The notes below the pieces were generated by a model. The model worked only from the letters and a program-made list of their open reading frames with translations, was not told the DNA's origin and did not search any database. Positions 1-5,975 of a stretch of 9,565 nucleotides of DNA are shown here, piece after piece (position 1 is the stretch's first letter; each line of letters opens with the position of its first letter). The position numbers were made by a program, and so were the translations under genes. This stretch comes from a bacterium (GTDB taxonomy: Bacteria; Planctomycetota; JACOTG01; JAUIME01), in assembly GCA_030433195.1 (NCBI GenBank), contig JAUIME010000143.1:1-9565 (forward strand), in the 5' to 3' direction.

Positions 1-462
1 GTAGGGAATCTTGCCCGTGTTGTTGTACGAGCTGGCCTGGCTGCGATTGAGGGCGAGCATGTCGTCGACCGTCATGCCCGGGTACTTCACGAGGTACTCG
101 ATCTCGCTGCCGTCAGGGAGCTTCTCGGTGTAGGTCGCGGCCTTGCGGTCTTCGTTGTCGATCCCCTGCTGGAGACGGCCCAGCGAAATGACCTCGACCG
201 TGTTCTTCTCGGCGAACTGGATGTACTTTTTATTCTGCAACACGGCAGAATGCATGCCCCAGCAGGGGCCTCAGTAGAAGCCGTGGCTGTGCACCACGAT
301 CGGCAAGTTGAGGAGCTTCGCTTCCTCGACTGCCAGATCCCAGCTCTTGGCGAACGTGACCGACGGCTCGGGCTTGGCCCGTCCCCCCGAGAACGCCAGG
401 CTGCTCGAGAGCAGCAAGATCGCGGCACTGACCGCGAGTCCCACCCCTACGAATCGCTTCAT
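1..462 (-). CDS. Exported thioredoxin-like selenoprotein (UGPC motif), partial at the left edge
   Basis: Likely an exported thiol-disulfide (selenol) oxidoreductase of the thioredoxin fold. The start ATG (460-462) has an AAGGAAG ribosome site about 8 bases upstream. Residues 1-26 form a Sec-type signal peptide: MKR, then a hydrophobic stretch ending in LLLSSSLAFS. The mature part begins with a helix (SWDLAVEEAKLLN) and a strand (LPIVVHSHG), as in small Thioredoxin_7-like proteins. The redox motif then reads FY-TGA-GPCWGMH. The TGA is codon 64, exactly where thioredoxins have the first cysteine of CGPC. The same frame continues without another stop for 90 codons to the window edge, with ordinary protein-like content (NKKYIQFAEKNTVEVISLG). 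A SECIS-like hairpin follows the TGA. Every other complete gene here except the transglycosylase (TAG) stops at TGA, and tryptophan is TGG, so UGA is not generally reassigned. Read as selenocysteine, this is one gene; automated calling would probably truncate it or miss it. The C-terminus lies outside the window and the exact substrate is unknown. Confidence 0.85.
232..273 (-). promoter_or_regulatory. UGA selenocysteine codon with bacterial SECIS-like hairpin
   Basis: On the minus strand TGA (273-271) is followed by 19 bases and then a perfect 7-bp stem: ATTCTGC (251-245) pairs with GCAGAAT (238-232) around the loop CGTGTT (244-239). The distance from UGA to the apical loop is 26 nt, and G is the second loop base. 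Both fit the bacterial SECIS consensus as I recall it (loop 16-37 nt after UGA, a G among the first two loop bases). SelB with Sec-tRNA would bind here. A second small hairpin, GCCCC-TGCT-GGGGC (269-256), lies directly after the UGA and could compete, though the ribosome would cover it during decoding. The hairpin is visible; its role is inferred from position and form. Confidence 0.72.
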
Positions 463-580
463 TCGAGACTTCCTTTTCGACGACGTGAGGATTCGACCGG
501 ATGTGCTCTTCCGCCGGACGCGGTCTTGGCGCGGGACTTCCCGCTCCCGCCACGACGAAGAGGACCGAGCACTTCTTCGG

Positions 581-609
581 ATTGTAGGCGCTCGGGACTG
601 GAATTCCAA
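581..609 (-). promoter_or_regulatory. Sigma70-type promoter for the selenoprotein gene
   Basis: The minus strand reads TTGGAA (609-604), a 17-base spacer, then TACAAT (586-581). The -10 matches consensus at 5 of 6 bases and the -35 at 4 of 6. Transcription would start near 574, leaving a leader of about 112 nt before the start codon at 462. This gives the selenoprotein its own promoter, separate from that of the tRNA gene upstream. Confidence 0.55.
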
Positions 610-674
610 GCGCCCGACGGTCCTCGAGAAGGATCGTGGCGATCGGCGAGCGGTACGCGACGCGTCGAGGGGTG

Positions 675-692
675 GACCTATCGTCGTAGGTC
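675..692 (-). other. Hairpin downstream of tRNA-Gln
   Basis: GACCTA (675-680) pairs perfectly with TAGGTC (687-692) around a six-base loop, starting 18 bases beyond the tRNA 3' end. No run of T follows on the minus strand, so it is not a classical intrinsic terminator. It may be a processing or 3'-stabilising structure for the tRNA transcript, or chance. Confidence 0.25.
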
Positions 693-709
693 GGGACGCG
701 TCAGGGGGT

Positions 710-784
710 TGGCTGCCCGGTCAGGACTCGAACCTGAAATGAGAGTTCCAAAGACTCCTGTGTTACCGATTACACCACCGGGCA
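710..784 (-). tRNA. trnQ: tRNA-Gln (anticodon UUG), CCA encoded
   Basis: A full cloverleaf can be folded. The acceptor stem is TGCCCGG/CCGGGCA. The D arm is GTGT-AATCGGTA-ACAC. The anticodon stem is GGAGT/ACTCT (one G-U pair) with loop CTTTGGA, giving anticodon TTG at 751-749. The variable loop is CATT and the T arm is TCAGG-TTCGAGT-CCTGA. The discriminator base is G, usual for glutamine, and the 3' CCA is encoded (712-710). It decodes CAA, with wobble to CAG. It stands alone between cinA and the selenoprotein gene and has its own promoter. It is not related to tRNA-Sec, which is much longer. Confidence 0.96.
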
Positions 785-800
785 CCCTAACGACGCGCGA

Positions 801-830
801 ACGCTAGCAAATCACGATTTCGAGTGTCAA
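801..830 (-). promoter_or_regulatory. Promoter of tRNA-Gln
   Basis: The minus strand carries a perfect -35 TTGACA (830-825), an 18-base spacer and a -10 like TAGCGT (806-801). The tRNA 5' end at 784 would lie about 10 nt past the start site, typical for tRNA genes. The -35 overlaps the cinA stop codon (829-827), so the tRNA promoter is embedded in the end of the preceding gene. Confidence 0.55.
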
Positions 831-2110
831 AGACCGTCGGTCGTCCCGGCCGCTGAATGCCCCGATCGCGAACGGACGGCACGCCGAATTCGATCGAGCG
901 CGGTGAGCGTGGAACGCAGCCGGATCGCCTCGCGAGAGCCCTGGAATCGATGTTCGGTGACCGAAATCCGCCCCCCGTGGGCGAGTCCGAGATAGACGAG
1001 CCCGACGGGCTTCGCGGCCGAGCCCCCTCCCGGACCGGCGATTCCCGTGACCGAGAGCCCGAGCGCCGCCCCCGATTCGCGCACGATCCCCTCGGCCATC
1101 GCGCGGGCCACGGGCTCACTCACCGCTCCGTGCGTGTCGAGCATCGCGGACGGAACCCCGAGGCGACGCATCTTGGCATCGTTCGAGTACGTCACCGCGC
1201 CTTCCAGGAAGACGCGTGAAATCCCCGGCACTTCCGTGAGCGCGGCCGCGATCGCACCGCCCGTACACGACTCCGCCAACGCGATCGTCGTGTTCGTTCG
1301 CAGGAGCTCGGCGCCGGTCACCATCGCGAGTTCGTCGGTATCGCGTCCGAAGACGGCATCGCCGAACTCGCCGACGACGCTCGCGGCGAGCGTCTCCACG
1401 GTCGCCTCGCGCTCTTCGCGGCTCCCCCGCCTCGACGTGATCGCAACGCTCATCGTGCCACGAGACACCGTGATCCCGACGACGGGGTCCGCGAGCTCCG
1501 GGGCGCGCATCCAGCGGTCGAGAAAGGTCCCCGCGCGCGACTCGGGGATCCCGAACAACCGCAGGACACGCCGCGACGGCACCTCGCGGACGAGACCTCG
1601 CTCGCGCAACCACGGCACGACCGCCGACTCCACCATCGCATGCATCTCGACGGGGACTCCGGGCATCGCCACGATCCAACCGCCGCGAGTCGCCACCGCG
1701 AACCCGGGCGCCGATCCGTGCTCGTTCGCGAAGATCGTCGCGCCCGCCGGCACGAGTGCCTGGTCGGGATGCCCGGGTTCCTCACGAATGCCGCGCTCTT
1801 CGAGCCACGCTCGGATGCGCGCCCACACGGACTCGTCGCGCTCGAGCTCCACGCCGATGCCCCGCGCGATCATCTCACGCGTCCGATCGTCACCCGTCGG
1901 GCCGAGTCCGCCCGTCGCGACGAGCAACGCCTCGTCGTCGGCGCGCTCGGCGAACCAACGACACCCCGCGTCGGGATCGTCCCCGAGTGTCGTATGCTCG
2001 ACGACCTCCAAGCCCTCGGCTTCGAGCACGCGTGAAAGCCACGCCGCGTGGCGATCGACCGTGGCTCCGTGGACGAGCTCGTCACCGATCGACAGGATCC
2101 GGACGATCAT
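827..2110 (-). CDS. cinA: CinA family protein (MoCF-like domain plus nicotinamide-nucleotide amidase domain)
   Basis: A full-length two-domain CinA of 427 residues; the family usually has about 400-430. The N-terminal molybdopterin-binding-like domain (about 1-170) shows IGDELVHG (8-15), TGGLGPTGDDRT (67-78) and the MPGVPVEM segment (149-156). The C-terminal amidase domain (about 262-415) has AESCTGG (279-285) with the expected catalytic serine, TYSNDAK (307-313) with the conserved tyrosine and lysine, and SVTGIAGPGGG (353-363). The family's C-terminal domain hydrolyses NMN to nicotinate mononucleotide and ammonia in pyridine-nucleotide salvage. In two-domain members the N-terminal domain often has ADP-ribose pyrophosphatase activity. 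It acts in the cytoplasm. The start ATG at 2110 overlaps the argG stop (ATGA), so translation is probably coupled. The open frame continues farther upstream but only inside argG, so the internal ATG is preferred. Confidence 0.95.
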   Translation of the reverse strand: MIVRILSIGDELVHGATVDRHAAWLSRVLEAEGLEVVEHTTLGDDPDAGCRWFAERADDEALLVATGGLGPTGDDRTREMIARGIGVELERDESVWARIRAWLEERGIREEPGHPDQALVPAGATIFANEHGSAPGFAVATRGGWIVAMPGVPVEMHAMVESAVVPWLRERGLVREVPSRRVLRLFGIPESRAGTFLDRWMRAPELADPVVGITVSRGTMSVAITSRRGSREEREATVETLAASVVGEFGDAVFGRDTDELAMVTGAELLRTNTTIALAESCTGGAIAAALTEVPGISRVFLEGAVTYSNDAKMRRLGVPSAMLDTHGAVSEPVARAMAEGIVRESGAALGLSVTGIAGPGGGSAAKPVGLVYLGLAHGGRISVTEHRFQGSREAIRLRSTLTALDRIRRAVRSRSGHSAAGTTDGL

Positions 2111-3324
2111 CGCGAGCGGTCGACGGGGTCGTCGTGGCGGCGCTGACGTGCTTCCTGGCGCTGCGAAATCCGCCAGACGTCGAAGAATCCCTTGGCCGAC
2201 GAGTCGCCGTAGGAGTCCGTCATCCGTCGCCGCGCGAGTCCCGCATCGTACAGGGAGAACGGGGATCGACGACCGGTGATCGTCGCGGTGCCGCGATACA
2301 GTCGCACCCGGACGGTACCCGTGACGCACTCTTGGGTCGTCTCACAGAACGCATCGAGCGCCCGGCGCAGTCGCGTGAACCACATCCCGTCGTAGACGCA
2401 CTGGGCATACCGCTCGGCGACGCTTCGCTTGTAGTGGATGAGCGCCTTGCCGAGCGTGAGGTCTTCGAGTGCCTGATGCGCCCCCGTCAGGATCGTCGCC
2501 GCGGGCGCTTCGTAGACTTCGCGCGACTTGATCCCGACGACGCGATTCTCCATGAGGTCGATGCGCCCGACGCCGTGCAACCCGCCGAGCTCGTTGAGGT
2601 GTTCGACGAGGCACCAGCCGTCCATCCGGTCGCCGTCGACCGCGACGGGCGTTCCGCCCTCGAACTCGATCTCGACCTCGACGCCGCGGGCCGGCGCACG
2701 CTCGGCGGCTCGGGTCCAAGCAAATGCATCGGACGGCGGCGCCGCCCAAGGGTCCTCGAGCGGCCCTCCCGCGACTCCGCGGCCCCACGTGCAGACGTCG
2801 ACGGTGTAGCGATCTTCGACAGGCTTCAACGGACGGATCCCGAAGCTCTCGGCAAAACGAATCTGCTCGTCCTTCGACTTGAACGACCATTCGAGAAGCG
2901 GCTGAATGATCCCGAGCCTCGGCTCGAGCGACGTGATCGCGGCTTCGACCCGGTGTTGATCGTTCCCCCGCCCCGTGCAGCCATGCGCGACGTAGGCACA
3001 TCCCTCTTCACGCGCGATTCGAACGAGCTCTTGGGCGATGAGAGGCCGCGTGAAAGCGTTCGCGAGCAGGTAGCCCGATTCGTAGACGGCGCCGGCGCGC
3101 AGTCCCGGAAACACGAACTCGTCGACGAGGCGATCACGCAGATCGACCACGTGAGCCGCCTCCGCACCGTTCTCGATCGCATGCTCGCCGAGCGGCTCGA
3201 GGTCGACGTCTTGCCCGAGGTTGGCGGAAAACGTGACGACGCGGAGGTTCTTGGAAGTCTTCAGCCAGTGAATGCAGAGGGCCGTCGCGAGACTTCCCGT
3301 ATACGCGAGGACGACCTTGGACAT
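2107..3324 (-). CDS. argG: Argininosuccinate synthase, divergent, with altered ATP-binding loop
   Basis: Argininosuccinate synthases join citrulline and aspartate using ATP in arginine synthesis. This 405-residue protein is of normal length and aligns throughout: HGCTGRGNDQHR (114-125), WGRGVAGGPLEDPW (180-193) and HGVGRIDLMENRVVGIKSR (250-268) are family landmarks. The N-terminal nucleotide loop is unusual. Residues 7-15 read AYTGSLATA where the family has AYSGGLDTS, so the aspartate and the last serine are alanine. The SIDENLWGRS-like citrulline region is also changed (TVDVCTWGRG, 174-183). It may be a divergent active subfamily or a paralogue with another role; no argH is nearby. The ATG at 3324 is chosen because an AAGGTGG ribosome site precedes it and the family's KVVLAY start follows directly. 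The upstream in-frame ATG (3396) would span the promoter. It forms an operon with cinA. Confidence 0.88.
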   Translation of the reverse strand: MSKVVLAYTGSLATALCIHWLKTSKNLRVVTFSANLGQDVDLEPLGEHAIENGAEAAHVVDLRDRLVDEFVFPGLRAGAVYESGYLLANAFTRPLIAQELVRIAREEGCAYVAHGCTGRGNDQHRVEAAITSLEPRLGIIQPLLEWSFKSKDEQIRFAESFGIRPLKPVEDRYTVDVCTWGRGVAGGPLEDPWAAPPSDAFAWTRAAERAPARGVEVEIEFEGGTPVAVDGDRMDGWCLVEHLNELGGLHGVGRIDLMENRVVGIKSREVYEAPAATILTGAHQALEDLTLGKALIHYKRSVAERYAQCVYDGMWFTRLRRALDAFCETTQECVTGTVRVRLYRGTATITGRRSPFSLYDAGLARRRMTDSYGDSSAKGFFDVWRISQRQEARQRRHDDPVDRSR

Positions 3325-3357
3325 GATGCGCCACCTTCCGATCCCGGTTCGAATCGA

Positions 3358-3386
3358 ATCGTACTCGACATCCCGAAACCTGTCAA
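3358..3386 (-). promoter_or_regulatory. Strong sigma70 promoter of argG-cinA
   Basis: The minus strand reads TTGACA (3386-3381), a spacer of exactly 17 bases, then TACGAT (3363-3358). The -35 is perfect and the -10 matches 4 of 6 bases, including the key first, second and last positions. The start site would be near 3351, giving a leader of about 27 nt with the AAGGTGG ribosome site before the argG ATG at 3324. This also supports the shorter argG start. Confidence 0.7.
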
Positions 3387-3410
3387 AAACGCGCACGTCG
3401 AGAGGCGCAC
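3385..3410 (-). terminator. Possible terminator after tatC
   Basis: On the minus strand GTGCGC (3410-3405) can pair with GTGCGC (3396-3391) through four Watson-Crick and two G-U pairs around an eight-base loop, followed after one base by five T (3389-3385). It lies just after the tatC stop. The wobble pairs make the stem modest. Its T run touches the -35 of the argG promoter. Confidence 0.38.
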
Positions 3411-3417
3411 GCGCACA

Positions 3418-4272
3418 TCACGGAGTCTCGGAGCCTTTGCCGAAGCGTAGCTTTCCGATCCAGATGCCGAGCTCGTACAGCAGCATCATCGGCCCCACGA
3501 CAACGAGCATCGTGACCCAATCGGGCGGCGTGAAGGCGGCCGAAAGCGTGCACATCACGAGCACCGCGTGCTTGCGGTAGGTCCGCAGCAGATCCGCGGA
3601 CAAGATCCCGGCCCCTTGCAGGAACATCGAGACGAGCGGGATCTGGAACACGATCCCCATGAGCAGTTCCATGCTCAGGAAGAAGCCGATGTACTTCGTG
3701 AGGTCGAGACACGTGTCGAACGGAGCGTCCCCGTACGTGAGCAAGAAGCGCAGCGCGTAGGGCAACAACACGTAGTACGCGAACGCCGCCCCCGACAAGA
3801 ACAACGCCGCCGAGAACGGCGCGACGAGCCGAACGTAGCGACGCTCGTGTTCGTAGAGACCCGCGGCGACGAACGACCAGACGAAATACGACACCACCGG
3901 AAGCGCCATCAAGAACGCGGCGAGCAGGCACACCTTGAGGTACGCCACGAAGCGCGCCTGGGGCGTCAGGGCCTGGAGGTTCGTGATGCGGACCGGCGAG
4001 GCCCCGTCGACTTCGCTCGCCGCGGGAGAGTTACCTTCGGCTTCGTCGGCGGCATCGTGCGCGCGAGCCGCTGCGGCTCGCTCCTTGGCCTCCCACCACG
4101 CCTGCACCTGCGCATGCGGGCCGATGACGGCGCGCATGATCGGCTCGCGAAGCAATCCGAAGCACAAAAGAAACATCACGCCGGTCGCGATGAGCGAGCG
4201 CAGCACCACACGCCGCAGCTCTTCGAGATGCTCACCGAACGACATTCGGAGTTCGTCGTCGTGCTGGGTCAT
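3418..4272 (-). CDS. tatC: Sec-independent protein translocase subunit TatC
   Basis: TatC is the inner-membrane receptor that binds twin-arginine signal peptides and, with TatA/TatB proteins, moves folded proteins across the membrane. The family's N-terminal motif is clear (MSFGEHLEELRR, 10-21). Six hydrophobic segments lie near 22-41, 109-136, 148-171, 193-214, 233-247 and 252-274. VWSFVAAGLYEHERR (131-145) and AAFTPPDW (245-252) are hallmark sequences. FQIP (209-212) replaces the FExP form, a change seen in some TatC proteins. The first external loop (about 45-105) is enlarged by an Ala/Glu/Asp-rich insertion. At 284 residues it is longer than the E. coli protein (about 258). The start is uncertain: ATG at 4272 gives a family-like N-terminus, and ATG at 4302 adds ten residues with a GAGG 11 bases upstream. 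No tatA or tatB is adjacent. Confidence 0.95.
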   Translation of the reverse strand: MTQHDDELRMSFGEHLEELRRVVLRSLIATGVMFLLCFGLLREPIMRAVIGPHAQVQAWWEAKERAAAARAHDAADEAEGNSPAASEVDGASPVRITNLQALTPQARFVAYLKVCLLAAFLMALPVVSYFVWSFVAAGLYEHERRYVRLVAPFSAALFLSGAAFAYYVLLPYALRFLLTYGDAPFDTCLDLTKYIGFFLSMELLMGIVFQIPLVSMFLQGAGILSADLLRTYRKHAVLVMCTLSAAFTPPDWVTMLVVVGPMMLLYELGIWIGKLRFGKGSETP

Positions 4273-4328
4273 GGGGCTCGAAGTCGGCCCATTAGCCCGC
4301 ATTGGCGCGAGGGCCTCGAAAATGCGAA

Positions 4329-4362
4329 CGGGCTCCCGCGACGTCGTGGTCGCGGGAGCCCG
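4329..4362 (-). terminator. Strong hairpin terminator after the BRCT gene
   Basis: A perfect 14-bp inverted repeat (4329-4342 with 4349-4362, arm CGGGCTCCCGCGAC) flanks a six-base loop, 43 bases beyond the BRCT gene stop. On the minus strand the hairpin is followed by TTCGCATTTTCG, a broken rather than pure T run. It probably ends or weakens transcription from the BRCT gene and lies just before tatC. It could also act as a 3' stabiliser. Confidence 0.65.
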
Positions 4363-4405
4363 GGAACATCAAGTCTGGATCGACATGCTCGTGACGAAAG
4401 CGGGA

Positions 4406-5626
4406 TCAGTACTGGATGTACTGGACCAGCTCTTCGCCGCGCAGCAGTTCGACGCCGTAGAGCACCGCACGCTTGAACGGCTCGCTGTCTTCGAGCTCTT
4501 CTTCGGTGCCCGAGCTCGTCGCCTGGCGACCGACGACGAGGAAGTCGGTGTTCGCCGTCACCTTGTCGGCGACGACCGCACCGCGCGACCGCAGGATGCG
4601 GGCGGCTTCTTCGTTGTTGTAGCGACCCGGGATCTGACCGAGGAACACGAACTCGGGCGCCTTGCCGCGATCGAAGTAGACGTTCGAGACCTTGTCGCCC
4701 TTGCCGATCGGGTTGAGGGGGTCGACCGTCGACGTCACGCCAGCGACCGCGTAGTCGCCGCGGACCTCACGCACTTCGATCGTACCCTTGGCGACCTTCT
4801 GCTTGCCCTTGCCGTACGACCACACCTTGAACGGCGTGCCGCGCTTCAGGCCGTGCTCCGCTCCGATGTCGAGGTAGACGAGACCGAGCGCTTCGTCGGC
4901 GTTCACGACCGTACCGTCGGGACCCGACTTCTCGCGGATGATGCGGTTGCGCGTGTTGATCTCTTCGATGCGAGCGTCCATCGCCATGAGCTGGTTGGTC
5001 AGCTCGTTCTTCTCGCGCTTGGTCGTCTCGGTGAGATCGGCGATCGACGACTCGAGCGTACTGATGCGGTTACGCTGCTGGTCGATCGTGTCCTGGGCTT
5101 GGCCCTGGGCGCGAGCCGCGCGAGCCTTCTCGGCATCGAGGTCGGCGTTGAGCTGATCGATCTCGCTGTCCTTCTGATCGGCGATCGCCTGCGCCTCGTC
5201 GGTCGCCGCCTGCTCGGCCTGCTTCGCCGCTTCGTACTGACCCTTCCAGTTGGCCGCCGACGTCTTCATGTCGTCGTAAGCCTTCTCGACGCCGGTCAAC
5301 GCGGCTTCGAGGGTCGTGTCCGCCTCGGTCACCGTCGGGAACTTGCCGCGCAGACGCGCGAGCTGATCGTTCGTCGTGTCGAGATTCGCCATCGTCGTCG
5401 CCGACCCGCCGAATCCGAGGATTTCGTCGCGGTCGCGACGCTCTTGGATGCGCTTGGTCAGGTTGGCTTCGGCCTGCTCGACCTTGAGCCTCTCGAGTTC
5501 GAGTTCGTCTCGAAGCTCGGTGTTCTGCTCGAACTGCGTGTAGCCGAGCACCGCCGCGATGGCGAAGAACACGAGCAACACGATGAACATCCACATGATC
5601 AGGGCGACGCCACGCTGGGCATTCAT
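4406..5626 (-). CDS. Membrane-anchored coiled-coil protein with C-terminal BRCT-like domain
   Basis: No named gene is recognised. The 406-residue protein has four parts. Residues 8-29 form one transmembrane segment after a short N-terminus with one arginine. Residues 33-235 form a long charged coiled coil rich in Glu, Gln, Ala and Asp. Residues 237-315 look like a small beta domain (DGTVVNADEALGLVYLDIGAEHGLKRG... onward to GKGDKVSN) that resembles MreC/FlgT-type barrels. Residues 323-406 resemble a BRCT domain: PEFVFLGQIPG, an alpha helix with EEAARILRSRGAVV, TDFLVVG, and a closing VLYGVELLRGEELVQYI helix. By the positive-inside rule the coiled coil and BRCT-like part should lie outside the cytoplasm. 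I recall similar coiled-coil plus beta plus BRCT-like proteins in planctomycete genomes, where function is unknown. The ATG at 5626 has a perfect AGGAGG nine bases upstream and starts just before the membrane segment. It is transcribed away from coaE. Confidence 0.85.
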   Translation of the reverse strand: MNAQRGVALIMWMFIVLLVFFAIAAVLGYTQFEQNTELRDELELERLKVEQAEANLTKRIQERRDRDEILGFGGSATTMANLDTTNDQLARLRGKFPTVTEADTTLEAALTGVEKAYDDMKTSAANWKGQYEAAKQAEQAATDEAQAIADQKDSEIDQLNADLDAEKARAARAQGQAQDTIDQQRNRISTLESSIADLTETTKREKNELTNQLMAMDARIEEINTRNRIIREKSGPDGTVVNADEALGLVYLDIGAEHGLKRGTPFKVWSYGKGKQKVAKGTIEVREVRGDYAVAGVTSTVDPLNPIGKGDKVSNVYFDRGKAPEFVFLGQIPGRYNNEEAARILRSRGAVVADKVTANTDFLVVGRQATSSGTEEELEDSEPFKRAVLYGVELLRGEELVQYIQY

Positions 5627-5752
5627 TCGGCTACGCCTCCTTGGCCTTGGTTCGTTGAAGCCGCGTCTCTGCGGGAGATCGAGGGAAGACGGTCGCGAGC
5701 GTCTTCGTCGCGACGCTGCTCGCGAACCCGCCACCTGACGCACGGCACGCGC

Positions 5753-5780
5753 TCGGTGCCGATACAGGGTCGGTACCGAC
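5753..5780. repeat. Tandem near-identical palindromes TCGGTRCCGA
   Basis: TCGGTGCCGA (5753-5762) and TCGGTACCGA (5770-5779) are two copies of one palindromic 10-mer, 17 bases apart start to start. The second extends to the perfect 12-base palindrome GTCGGTACCGAC (5769-5780). Paired dyads in a leader can be an operator for a dimeric regulator, or form RNA stems. No regulator is identified. Confidence 0.4.
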
Positions 5781-5804
5781 ACGAATCATGCCGGCACGGT
5801 TCGC

Positions 5805-5818
5805 CCGAGCGCGCTCGG
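5805..5818. repeat. 14-base perfect palindrome
   Basis: CCGAGCGCGCTCGG reads the same on both strands. It lies in the presumed BRCT gene leader, between the promoter candidate and the paired palindromes at 5753-5780. It may be part of the same regulatory cluster, but GC-rich DNA yields such dyads readily. Confidence 0.35.
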
Positions 5819-5858
5819 AGAGACACACTTTTCCCTTGCTGAGTGTATTTCGGCGCGC

Positions 5859-5887
5859 ATTGTGCGTCGCACGGAAATGCTTGTCAA
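5859..5887 (-). promoter_or_regulatory. Candidate promoter for the BRCT gene
   Basis: The minus strand has a perfect -35 TTGACA (5887-5882), a 17-base spacer and CACAAT (5864-5859), matching 4 of 6 bases of the -10 consensus. Transcription would start near 5852 and leave a long leader before the ATG at 5626. A promoter nearer to the gene was not seen. Confidence 0.5.
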
Positions 5888-5975
5888 CCCAAAAATAAAA
5901 TGCCACGACAGGGCCTGGCAAGCGGTCGTATCGATCGCGCGCACCGCGACTTCCGCAACCCCGAGGACCCCGTCG

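Larger units (their letters stand above)
5627..5975. other. Divergent intergenic region between the BRCT gene and coaE
   Basis: These 349 bases contain no convincing gene. The right part (5881-5902) is AT-rich against a GC-rich background and carries the -35 of a minus-strand promoter. No good plus-strand promoter for coaE was found, though the TAAAAT at 5896-5901 might serve without a clear -35. The left part would be a leader of roughly 226 nt for the BRCT gene and holds palindromes and a bulged hairpin near 5693-5724. A 52-codon minus-strand frame (5789-5631) ends just before the BRCT start but lacks a ribosome site. Confidence 0.6.

Noticed and set aside
271..273. TGA as a true stop, frameshift or pseudogene in the thioredoxin-like gene
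   Set aside because: The frame resumes without shift, the position equals the catalytic cysteine, and a SECIS-like hairpin follows. A base error cannot be fully excluded.
271..273. General reassignment of UGA as a sense codon
   Set aside because: cinA, argG, tatC, the BRCT gene, coaE, rho and arfB all end at TGA at the expected lengths.
659..702. Two ACGCGT-centred palindromes after the tRNA as attachment-site remnants
   Set aside because: No duplicated tRNA 3' end, integrase or other mobile-element sequence is present; the short palindromes are expected by chance in GC-rich DNA.
1047..3450. Long plus-strand frames opposite cinA and argG
   Set aside because: They are Arg/Ser/Pro-rich translations of the complementary strand without domains.
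5631..5789. 52-codon minus-strand frame ending five bases before the BRCT gene start
   Set aside because: Tempting as a leader peptide, but it has no ribosome site, a composition like chance GC-rich sequence, and belongs to a longer shadow frame.
3935..5842. 635-residue plus-strand frame opposite tatC and the BRCT gene
   Set aside because: It spans two real genes, a terminator and an intergenic region, with no family motif; it is a GC-driven shadow.
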